34,192 nucleotides of DNA from Nostoc sp. UCD121 (GTDB lineage Bacteria > Cyanobacteriota > Cyanobacteriia > Cyanobacteriales > Nostocaceae). Positions 7,297 to 13,988 of the stretch are shown piece after piece. Numbering within the stretch: the stretch's first letter is position 1; each line of letters starts with the position of its first letter. A program made the translations under genes and the position numbers. Where the stretch lies: assembly GCF_014222285.1 (NCBI RefSeq), contig NZ_JACKZS010000070.1:1-34192 (forward strand), written 5' to 3'. The notes beneath the pieces were generated by a model that did no database searches, was not told the origin of the DNA, and was given only the letters and a program-made list of their open reading frames with translations.

Positions 7297-8322
7297 TTAA
7301 AAACTTGAGATAAAGCGATCGCGCCCTCCTGCCTTTGCTTCGTAGAGTGCTTTATCTGCCCGCACAATCAAATCTGAAGGAGAGGATTCCCAAGTAGGGA
7401 CAACAGTTGCTACGCCCATACTTAACGTGACATGCTCACTCACCGCAGACCCGGCGTGAGCAATTTGCAAATCTTTGATTCCCGCTTGTATGGTTGCGGC
7501 CACGTGAACTGCACCAGATGCATGGGTGTATGGCATAATCACAGCAAATTCTTCGCCACCATAACGCGCTACTAAATCTTGATGTTTTTGCGCCTTCAGA
7601 TTTAAGACAGCGCCCACCTTTTGTAAACAGACATCTCCAGCAGGATGGCCATATTTATCGTTATAAAATTTAAAATAGTCGATATCACACAAAATCATTG
7701 ACAAAGGAGATTCCTCTTGGGCGAGATTAATCCACTGAGTATTGAGATAATCGTCAAAGCGACGACGATTAGCCAACTCAGTTAAGCCATCTACATTGGC
7801 AAGGTGCTGCAAAGCTTGGTTTGCTGCCTCTAATTGTTTGTATACTTGTCCTTGCTGTAGCAGTCGGCGCAACCGTTGACGCAATACAGGCCAGTGAATT
7901 GGCTTAGTAACATAATCAGTCGCTCCTGCGTCAAAAGCACGGTTTACGGATTCCTCATCGTCTAAGCATGTGATCATCAATATGGGAGTGCGCTCCCATA
8001 TTTTGGAGATGACAGTATTGTTAAGAGCAGAGTCAGTATCAAAGGTTGCAAGGGCTGAGATTAAATTATTCCTGGCAATTTGGAGCAATTGCTTACAGCA
8101 GGTAAAGCCATCCATCACAGGCATTACAGCATCTAGCAAAACTATATCCGGTTTGATAGTCTCGTAAGCATCTAAACATTGCTTACCATCATTGACCTCA
8201 ACCACTCGATAACCTTCTTGTTCCATAGCTTTACGCAACAACACTCGGATAGTCTTGTCATCATCAGCCACTAGAATCAGTGGTGGTTGTTTAGAAACAG
8301 AAAATGAGCTTATGCCTGACAT
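7297..8322 (-). CDS. Receiver-GGDEF diguanylate cyclase
   Basis: A 341-residue cytosolic response regulator that should make cyclic di-GMP. Residues 13-148 are a CheY-like receiver: acidic pair in VADDDKT, phospho-acceptor D64 in VLLDAVMPVMDG, and K140 in YVTKPI. It carries an insertion of about 27 residues (83-109, ARNNLISALATF…) between helix 3 and strand 4. A helical linker (LEAANQALQHLA) joins a GGDEF domain starting NVDGLTELANRR, with DID metal site and active-site GGEEF at 255-259. The inhibitory I-site reads KHQD, with lysine for the usual arginine, so product inhibition may be weakened. I choose ATG 8322 because GGAAGG lies 6-8 nt upstream; the frame is open further (TTG 8367). It overlaps the end of the CBS-like ORF upstream, which may indicate coupling or a frameshifted fusion. 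Confidence 0.87.
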   Translation of the reverse strand: MSGISSFSVSKQPPLILVADDDKTIRVLLRKAMEQEGYRVVEVNDGKQCLDAYETIKPDIVLLDAVMPVMDGFTCCKQLLQIARNNLISALATFDTDSALNNTVISKIWERTPILMITCLDDEESVNRAFDAGATDYVTKPIHWPVLRQRLRRLLQQGQVYKQLEAANQALQHLANVDGLTELANRRRFDDYLNTQWINLAQEESPLSMILCDIDYFKFYNDKYGHPAGDVCLQKVGAVLNLKAQKHQDLVARYGGEEFAVIMPYTHASGAVHVAATIQAGIKDLQIAHAGSAVSEHVTLSMGVATVVPTWESSPSDLIVRADKALYEAKAGGRDRFISSF

Positions 8323-8510
8323 GAGTTGCCTTCCACTTGCAGGATTATTCTGAAAAAGGCTGTGCAACTCAATCGCATAGGAGCGATCGCTCTTTTCATC
8401 AATGCCAGAATTTGCGGCAAAGGTGTGTCTGGCTTCACAATCAACTGTTTTTTGACAATAGACTGCTCAATGTTTTTGAGCCAAGCAAGCGGTAGATAAC
8501 TAAGTTGCAT
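8310..8510 (-). pseudogene. Short CBS-like ORF overlapping the GGDEF gene
   Basis: A 66-residue frame from ATG 8510. Its middle, SIVKKQLIVKPDTPLPQILALM, strongly resembles the first strand and helix of a CBS domain as seen at the N-terminus of many cyanobacterial CBS-sensor kinases. After ALMKRA the reading becomes unlike any domain and stops at 8310, 13 bp inside the GGDEF gene. In the GGDEF frame the same DNA reads on as EKSDRSYAIELHSLFQ, so a frameshift near the AAAAG at about 8393-8397 would fuse the two. Either it is a truncated or frameshifted remnant of a CBS-containing regulator, or a genuine small gene translationally coupled to the cyclase. I favour remnant. Confidence 0.5.
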
Positions 8511-9214
8511 AGACAATCTATAATTGGAACGCGAAGGCAATTTTTACCTTTTTGTTCGGCTATGGTTATGGGAGGAAGTGTTGCTTTTATATTTCCCTAT
8601 TGTTAAAGTTAAATTGCAATTATTTTGAAAATTGCAAATACGCACCTTAGTGAATTAGTTTATAAACTTAGCGAAATAGAGAAAAGCAGTTGTCAAAGTA
8701 CGTTTAGAAAATATAGCAGCCTTAAATCATTCGTGAGAGATAAAATTCCTGAAAGGCTTTATAATACGCATTTTTAATCTACGTATTTTCTTACGTTTAA
8801 ATTTTGATTACTATAGCTAATATTAAATACTAATATCACTTGGCTTAAATGTCTTGAGTCTATTGGGCGATGGGGATAAAAGTTCAGTATAATTACATAA
8901 AATTAAGATTTAACTTAGTTCCAAGTTTTATTATCGAATCACTTTAAGTTAATAAATTAAGTAAAAATTCTTATTTCATCCGATTAACTATATTTAGTTA
9001 ATTTGAAAATCGATTTTTATTCTTAAAAACAGTAATTTAGTATTTAAGTTTATATGAATATAGATATACTAAATTAAGGTGTATATCTTAAAGAGCTAAA
9101 TCCTATTAGTACTGCATATAAAGCAGGTAAAATATATAAGATAGCCATTTTTTGACTACAAAAATAACCCGACGTTATTACAAAAAAACCATTTGTATTC
9201 ACAAAATCTTTAAA
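8511..9214. other. AT-rich gene-free region
   Basis: About 700 bp of strongly AT-rich DNA between divergent genes (CBS/GGDEF leftwards, CRR7 rightwards). It should hold both promoters. I see many TTAATTTA-like words but no clean hairpin, repeat family or RNA gene. The frame of the CRR7 gene extends back to a TTG at 9152, but that part does not look like family sequence. Confidence 0.45.
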
Positions 9215-9475
9215 ATGCCAGATTCATTAATGTATCAGCAAGATCACTTTGTTCTTTTAGAAACAAATAAGCCAGAGCAATTTCTGACACAATCAGAGTT
9301 ATTAGAAAAACTCAAAATGACTCTCCAGCAACTAATAATTCAAGATTTACCGCCTGACTTGCAAAACTTTGATACTGTGGAAGCTCAAGCACAATATTTA
9401 CTCGACACCGGCTGTGAATTAGATATTGGCCCTGGGCAATATTTACAATGGTATGCAGTTCGTTTAGAAAAGTAA
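9215..9475 (+). CDS. CRR7-family protein (NDH-1 related)
   Basis: An 86-residue soluble protein. The sequence from MPDSLMYQQDHFVLLE to GPGQYLQWYAVRLEK matches the CHLORORESPIRATORY REDUCTION 7 family of cyanobacteria and plants: a Phe/Val/Leu-rich start, a helix TQSELLEKLKMTLQQL, LPPDLQNFDTVEAQAQYLLDT, a C-E-L-D-I segment and the invariant-looking QWYAVRLE end. In Arabidopsis CRR7 is needed for accumulation of the chloroplast NDH complex, and a role with NDH-1 in cyanobacteria is inferred by homology. The ATG at 9215 gives the usual family length; extending to TTG 9152 would add 21 residues rich in Lys/Ile that are not family-like. It stands alone, with no ndh gene beside it. Confidence 0.8.
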   Translation: MPDSLMYQQDHFVLLETNKPEQFLTQSELLEKLKMTLQQLIIQDLPPDLQNFDTVEAQAQYLLDTGCELDIGPGQYLQWYAVRLEK

Positions 9476-9561
9476 CTTTTTGGTTAGTAGTAAAAAATGA
9501 GTCAGAACTGTATATAGCAATACAATTGACTTAATGATTATCCGTGGCAATTTTTAGGTGT

Positions 9562-9589
9562 GTAGAGACGCAAAGTTTCGCGTCTCTAC
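9562..9589. repeat. GTAGAGACGC palindromic repeat
   Basis: GTAGAGACGC (9562-9571) and GCGTCTCTAC (9580-9589) form a perfect 10-bp inverted repeat around an 8-nt centre. This palindrome is a known dispersed element in Nostoc-type genomes. Lying 87 bp after the CRR7 stop and before the convergent DUF2854 gene, it could also act as a transcription terminator. Confidence 0.7.
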
Positions 9590-9721
9590 TTAGGTTGATG
9601 CTATCCCCTGTGAAAGTGAAAATTTCAGTTAACTTAAGTACAGAGAGGGTTTCTTTGTCGATAACTTAAGTAAAATGTGGGTAACGACAAGCCATAAAGT
9701 TTTGGTAACAATAACTTTTGT

Positions 9722-9752
9722 CCCAGACTATTGACTACTGACTAGTGACTCT
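9722..9752. repeat. Heptamer tandem repeat overlapping gene end
   Basis: TTGACTACTGACTAGTGACT is made of heptamers of the type TGACTAN. It spans the stop region of the DUF2854 gene (stop at 9728), so the last codons (ESLVSSQ) are encoded by repeat DNA. Confidence 0.5.
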
Positions 9753-10297
9753 TTTGGAGTATTAATCAGCGCTAACTCAATTGTATTTTCAGATGGCTGT
9801 GTTATTTGAACCTCCAATCCCGGCCCAAAATAATTAGTCATTTTTTCCTGCTTTTTTTGCCATACATCAATTGGTATTAGCGGTGAATCAAATTCTAAAA
9901 TTAGGGCATAGTTACCATTAACTTCTACTTCTCGTAACCCTGTGACTGTTGGCCGTTCCTGGTCTGTGGGACTCAAACCCAGAAAAGAAAGTGTTGTATC
10001 TAAATGAGCATCTTGACCGTAACAATATCGGGTGATATCTTTGCGAATTTTATTTTGAGTCTCAGTTGCTTGCTGTTCCCGCAGTTTCAATGCTGACGGT
10101 GATGTATTTTGGGTAAAGGGTACTGGCTTAAGTTCATTAGCTTTTAGTGCCAGTCCTCCCAACAATAGAGGAATACCGTAAAAAAATCCGACAAGATTGA
10201 GTGTGGCATTATTACCAGCATAGGCTACGAAGCCCATAATGGTTAATATGCCACCGATAGTTAAACCGAGTGTTCCCAAAGAGATTTGGCGTAGCAT
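9728..10297 (-). CDS. DUF2854 family membrane protein
   Basis: A 189-residue protein with two N-terminal membrane helices, about 6-28 (SLGTLGLTIGGILTIMGFVAYA) and 33-51 (LNLVGFFYGIPLLLGGLAL), followed by a soluble domain. The block ITRYCYGQDAHLDTTLSFLGLSPTDQERPTVTGLRE and the following VNGNYALILEFDSPLIPIDVWQKKQEKM are characteristic of the DUF2854 family, which is shared by cyanobacteria and plant plastids and has no firm function. The soluble domain (about 80-180) probably faces one side of the thylakoid or plasma membrane. The extreme C-terminus (SLVSSQ) is encoded by heptamer-repeat DNA and is likely variable. Monocistronic as far as can be seen. Family call is confident. Confidence 0.85.
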   Translation of the reverse strand: MLRQISLGTLGLTIGGILTIMGFVAYAGNNATLNLVGFFYGIPLLLGGLALKANELKPVPFTQNTSPSALKLREQQATETQNKIRKDITRYCYGQDAHLDTTLSFLGLSPTDQERPTVTGLREVEVNGNYALILEFDSPLIPIDVWQKKQEKMTNYFGPGLEVQITQPSENTIELALINTPKESLVSSQ

Positions 10298-10640
10298 GAG
10301 CTTAAATTAGTATAAATTCTTAATACCTCAGTTTTATTATCATCGGCTATGAGTAACAAATTAGGGAAGAACATCATCCCTAGAGATTAGTAAATCAACC
10401 AACTCAAAATTGCCAGGTTAAGACTCACACAAAGAGAAGTCAAGAGCTTTTGGCTTACTTAGTTTAAAACTTTTCATATCACAGACGCTACACGTAGCCT
10501 TCTTTTGAATAGGGGTACGGGAGATATGAGGAGTTTCTAGAGAAGACAGTTAGTGTAGTGGACTACTAAGAGTATAGTGCCCCAAAATGTTGGATTTTGA
10601 GTTAACTTAAAATTTAAAGGTAGTTAAAAATGGAAAAATA
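10298..10640. other. Divergent spacer, nothing distinctive
   Basis: 343 bp between the DUF2854 start (minus) and the 57-residue gene (plus). It contains a short GCTACACGTAGCC repeat word at about 10487-10499 and presumably promoters in both directions. No RNA gene or other ORF was identified. Confidence 0.4.
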
Positions 10641-10814
10641 ATGGATCTACAGACTATAAAAGAACGAATTGTTGCAGTTCAAAGTAAACGCGAGTACCTA
10701 TTAGGACTGCTAGAGCAACCAAACCTGGGAACATTGAGAGTTGATGTAAATCAGGCTTTGGAAGAACTAGATGAATTAATTGATGAATTTAAACGCACCA
10801 TTCCAGTAGAGTAA
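10641..10814 (+). CDS. Small helical protein, 57 residues
   Basis: An intact short gene, ATG to TAA. The protein starts MDLQTIKERIVAVQSKREY, continues LLGLLEQPNLGTLRVD and ends ALEELDELIDEFKRTIPVE. It is acidic and predicted as two amphipathic helices joined by a QPNLGTLR turn, a plausible helical hairpin or coiled coil; no signal or membrane segment. Codon use is normal for the window and the frame is clean, and a terminator-like hairpin follows 15 bp after the stop, which together support a real gene. I know of no named family. Its short length is likely why automatic calls would skip it. Convergent with the response regulator. Confidence 0.65.
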   Translation: MDLQTIKERIVAVQSKREYLLGLLEQPNLGTLRVDVNQALEELDELIDEFKRTIPVE

Positions 10815-10828
10815 AAAATAGCACAAAT

Positions 10829-10866
10829 GCGTCGGTTTAACTGTAAACTTCAGCTAATACCGACGC
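10829..10866 (+). terminator. Long hairpin after the 57-residue gene
   Basis: GCGTCGGT (10829-10836) pairs with ACCGACGC (10859-10866), and an inner stem TTAACTG/CAGCTAA (one mismatch) extends it. It sits 15 bp past the stop, between convergent genes. No long U-run follows, so efficiency as an intrinsic terminator is uncertain. Confidence 0.5.
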
Positions 10867-10942
10867 TCCGTAGTATTATAATATTCTCAAATCCCCAAAA
10901 TTTAACTAAGCCTGAGCTGGCGAAGCAGCATAGTTGTATCAT

Positions 10943-11359
10943 TTATCCTGCAACTGAATCATCTTTTGCACGCTGACCTAACCGCCTAACTAAAGCAATC
11001 AGTTCGCTTGTCGCTACATCTTTCTTGCAAACGTCATCAAAGCTAGACATTGCCTTAGTTCCTTGAAAACTTACGTCTTCTACTGAGGAGTAAGCAAGGA
11101 TTTGGGTGTTCGGAGATATAGCTTTAATTTGGCTAGACGCGCTCCAGCCATCCATGACTGGCATTTGTAAATCTAGAACAATTACGTCAGGATGACAACG
11201 TTTAACCATTTCTATAGCCTCTTCACCATTACTAGCTAAACCTACTACTTGAATATTCTCCTGACAAGAAAAAACCAATTGTAAGGTTAGACGAGTCAGT
11301 TCATGGTCATCAACTACTAGAAGACGCAAGGTAGAAAGCTCACAGGATAACATTAACAT
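10943..11359 (-). CDS. Single-domain response regulator (receiver only)
   Basis: A 138-residue CheY-like protein. It has the receiver acidic pair in LLVVDDHELTR, phospho-acceptor D63 in VIVLDLQMPVMDGWSA, the switch Ser in LAYSSVEDVSF and a conserved lysine in CKKDV. The opening VVDDHELTRLTLQLVF and GLASNGEEAIEM are typical of NarL-type receivers, but the protein ends right after helix 5 and has no DNA-binding domain, so it must act by protein contact or as a phosphate sink. The frame opens with TTG at 11374; ATG at 11359 or 11353 is more likely. It lies about 330 bp downstream of ppk1 on the same strand with a hairpin and repeats between, so co-transcription is doubtful. Cognate kinase unknown. 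Confidence 0.85.
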   Translation of the reverse strand: MLMLSCELSTLRLLVVDDHELTRLTLQLVFSCQENIQVVGLASNGEEAIEMVKRCHPDVIVLDLQMPVMDGWSASSQIKAISPNTQILAYSSVEDVSFQGTKAMSSFDDVCKKDVATSELIALVRRLGQRAKDDSVAG

Positions 11360-11448
11360 TGAGGGGAAAGACAAATTTATTCAGAATAACCTCTCTAGTC
11401 TATGGGAACATGTGCAAGCACTAACTCTATCCAATGGGTGATTGAAGA

Positions 11449-11600
11449 AGAATTCAGAATTTAGAAATCAGTAATCTTGATGCTCTTTACAAGACGCTTT
11501 TGCTAGGAAGATAGCCGCAGGGGTAAGCGGACTCGCTATCCCATGCTATCTGCTTTTTGATCGGAATTCATTCTGAATTTGGAATCCTGATTCATGAATT
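11449..11600. repeat. MITE-like element with GAATTC-rich ends
   Basis: The left end AGAATTCAGAATTTAG (11449-11464) is inverted at the right end around 11563-11601 (GGAATTCATTCTGAATTT and TCATGAATTCTG). Inside, GATAGC…GCTATC with CCGC/GCGG forms a hairpin near 11509-11540. The layout, with inverted EcoRI-like ends and a structured non-coding core, resembles a small non-autonomous element. Confidence 0.45.
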
Positions 11601-11621
11601 CTGTGTGAATTTATGACAAAT

Positions 11622-11653
11622 AACTTAGATAACTTTTAAAATTTATCTAAGTT
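11622..11653 (-). terminator. Palindrome downstream of ppk1
   Basis: AACTTAGATAA (11622-11632) and TTATCTAAGTT (11643-11653) pair exactly, with a TTTTAAAA centre. It begins 34 bp after the ppk1 stop on the coding strand and is the likely 3' end hairpin, although AU-rich and without a strong U-run. Confidence 0.5.
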
Positions 11654-11686
11654 TAGCTAGTTGTCAAAGTTAAAGTAACTTATTTT

Positions 11687-13864
11687 TTAATCAATCAAGT
11701 TTGAGGTTACGCCAGTTGAGCGTAATGCCATATTCATAAGAATTTTTTGGGAATTGGCTTCTGGAGAATCATCATAAGGACGGCGTTGAATGTAAGTGCC
11801 ATCGGCTTGTAATTCCCAAGCTTGGCGATTATCTGCGAGCATAATTCCCATAATTTCTTGCAAATCTTTTGCAATATCTGGGTCTTTTACTGGGGTAATT
11901 ACTTCGACTCGACGATCTAGGTTGCGGCGCATCCAGTCAGCACTGCCAATAAAGATTTCCTCCTGTGTATTGTTATGAAAATAATAAATGCGAGAGTGTT
12001 CTAAAAAGCGACCGACGATGCTGATAATGCGAATATTTTCACTAATATCTTTGAGTCCTGGACGCAAACAGCAAACGCCCCTGATAATTAAGTCTATTTG
12101 CACACCAGCGCGAGAAGCTTCATATAAAGTGGCGATAATTTGCGGATCGACTAGGGAATTCATTTTGGCAACAATGCGTCCAGAAAATCCATTTTGAACA
12201 TTTTCAATTTCGCGGTTAATTAGTGCCAAAAAGCGATCGCGCATATTCACAGGTGCAACCAGCAATTCTCGATAAGACTTTTGCAGCGAGTATCCTGTCA
12301 AAAAATTAAATAAATCTGTGATATCAGCACCTAATTCTTCACGGCAACTAAACAATCCCAAATCTGTATACAGCCGTGCCGTTTTAGGATTATAGTTACC
12401 AGTGCCAATATGTACGTAGCGGCGTATTCGATCTTTTTCCCGCCGTACCACCATGACGGTTTTACTGTGGGTTTTCAGCCCGACTAAACCATAGACTACA
12501 TGAACTCCAACTCTTTCTAGTCGTTTTGCCCAGTAAATATTATTTTCCTCATCAAATCGCGCCTTTAATTCCACGAGTACAGATACCTGCTTATCATTTT
12601 CGGCCGCGGCGATTAGGGCATTGACTATGGGTGAGTCACCAGAAGTCCGGTAAAGGGTCATCTTGATGGCTAAAACATTCGGATCGTAGGCAGCATGGGT
12701 AATAAAGCGCACCACTGTAGCCGAAAAGGATTGATAGGGATGGTGTACTAGCAGATCCTTTTCCCGAATCACAGCAAAAAAGTCTTTTCCTTCGTCTGTC
12801 TCCAGCGTATCTGGATCTAAACTTGGTTCCCTCAGCCTTTGCAAGCGTAATGGTACAACAGATTGGCGTGGTGGATCTTTGAGTTCCGGTAACGGCAAGG
12901 CCATAAAAGACATCAAATCCCGCAGTCCCAAAAGACCATCTACTTCGTAGAGATCGCTTTCTGTTAATTCCAAATCATGCAATAATCGCGATCGCACTAT
13001 TTCAGGAGTCTGGGATTGAATTTCTAGCCGCACTGGACTTCCGCCTAGCCGCCGTTTTCGCAATTCCTGTTCTATTGCTAACAACAAATCATCTGCTTCA
13101 TCTTCTTCTAAGACCAAATCGGCATCACGGGTAATGCGGAACGGATGATATTCTTGAATATTCATCCCTGGAAATAGAGATTCCAAGTTATGAGCGATCG
13201 CTTGTTCTAAAGGTACTCCAGTCCAGTGAGCAGGTTTGTCGCTATTTTGTCCCAACTCCGGCGGTATCGGTAAAAATCGTGGGAGAACACTGGGAACTTT
13301 AACTCTGGCAAAGAATTCTTCTTCGGTGTCTGGGTTTTTGACCACAACAGCCAGATTCAGACTGAGATTAGAAATAAATGGAAAAGGATGACTAGGATCA
13401 ACAGCCAGAGGAGTCAAAACTGGAAATACTTGTTCCTCAAAATAATGGTTGAGATGAGTTCGCTGTTTTTGATTTAAATCTATGTAATCCAGAATATGGA
13501 TGCCATGATTTGCTAGTAGAGGACGAAGTACTTGTTCAAAATGTTGATGCTCTTTTTTTACATGAGGAATTAGGGTAGACCTAATATCATCTAGCTGTTG
13601 TTGTGGTGTCCGACCATCAGGAGTTAACAGGCTGACTTTTGCCTCTACTTGTTGCTTTAAACCAGCAACACGCACCATGAAAAACTCATCCAAATTAGAG
13701 TTGAAGATTGCTAAAAACTTGAGGCGTTCGAGAAGAGGCGTGCGATCGTCACAAGCTTCATGTAATACCCTGGAATTAAATTGTAGCCAGCTTAACTCTC
13801 GGTTAAGATAATATTGTGGATCGTTTAAATTGATGGGATTGGCGCTTTTTTTCGATTTTGCCAT
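11687..13864 (-). CDS. ppk1: Polyphosphate kinase 1
   Basis: Makes inorganic polyphosphate from ATP, reversibly. The 725-residue protein has all PPK1 landmarks: N-terminal LNRELSWLQFNSRVLHEA, the FLAIFNSNLDEFFMVRVAG helix, the phospholipase-D-like catalytic core IKMTLYRTSGDSPIVNAL, autophosphorylated H466 in GLKTHSKT, GTGNYNPKTARLYTD, and a second catalytic histidine H623 in FLEHSRIYYF, followed by EEIFIGSADWMRRNLDRRVE. Length fits the family. The frame extends upstream to 13936, but those 24 residues are not family-like; ATG 13864 (MAKSKKSANPINLND) is the better start. It lies 124 bp downstream of the usher gene on the same strand, so read-through from the usher operon is possible. Cytosolic or membrane-associated. 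Confidence 0.96.
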   Translation of the reverse strand: MAKSKKSANPINLNDPQYYLNRELSWLQFNSRVLHEACDDRTPLLERLKFLAIFNSNLDEFFMVRVAGLKQQVEAKVSLLTPDGRTPQQQLDDIRSTLIPHVKKEHQHFEQVLRPLLANHGIHILDYIDLNQKQRTHLNHYFEEQVFPVLTPLAVDPSHPFPFISNLSLNLAVVVKNPDTEEEFFARVKVPSVLPRFLPIPPELGQNSDKPAHWTGVPLEQAIAHNLESLFPGMNIQEYHPFRITRDADLVLEEDEADDLLLAIEQELRKRRLGGSPVRLEIQSQTPEIVRSRLLHDLELTESDLYEVDGLLGLRDLMSFMALPLPELKDPPRQSVVPLRLQRLREPSLDPDTLETDEGKDFFAVIREKDLLVHHPYQSFSATVVRFITHAAYDPNVLAIKMTLYRTSGDSPIVNALIAAAENDKQVSVLVELKARFDEENNIYWAKRLERVGVHVVYGLVGLKTHSKTVMVVRREKDRIRRYVHIGTGNYNPKTARLYTDLGLFSCREELGADITDLFNFLTGYSLQKSYRELLVAPVNMRDRFLALINREIENVQNGFSGRIVAKMNSLVDPQIIATLYEASRAGVQIDLIIRGVCCLRPGLKDISENIRIISIVGRFLEHSRIYYFHNNTQEEIFIGSADWMRRNLDRRVEVITPVKDPDIAKDLQEIMGIMLADNRQAWELQADGTYIQRRPYDDSPEANSQKILMNMALRSTGVTSNLID

Positions 13865-13988
13865 AACGATCTTAGGGTAGCCAGATGTAGCCCATACAGA
13901 TGGAGAACAATACACATAGTAAATTAAATCGGGCATCCAAGTGAAGCGGTTTGTCCCTAATTGTCGCTTTTAGAAAAATCCTAAAAAC

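Larger units (their letters stand above)
11360..11686. other. Spacer with MITE-like repeat and ppk1 terminator
   Basis: The 327-bp spacer between ppk1 and the response regulator is mostly occupied by an imperfect inverted-repeat element (11449-11600) and a strong palindrome at 11622-11653. No coding sequence is evident. Confidence 0.45.

Noticed and set aside
13865..13936. Longer N-terminus of polyphosphate kinase
   Set aside because: The extra 24 residues are not PPK-like; MAKSKKSANPINLND is a normal start.
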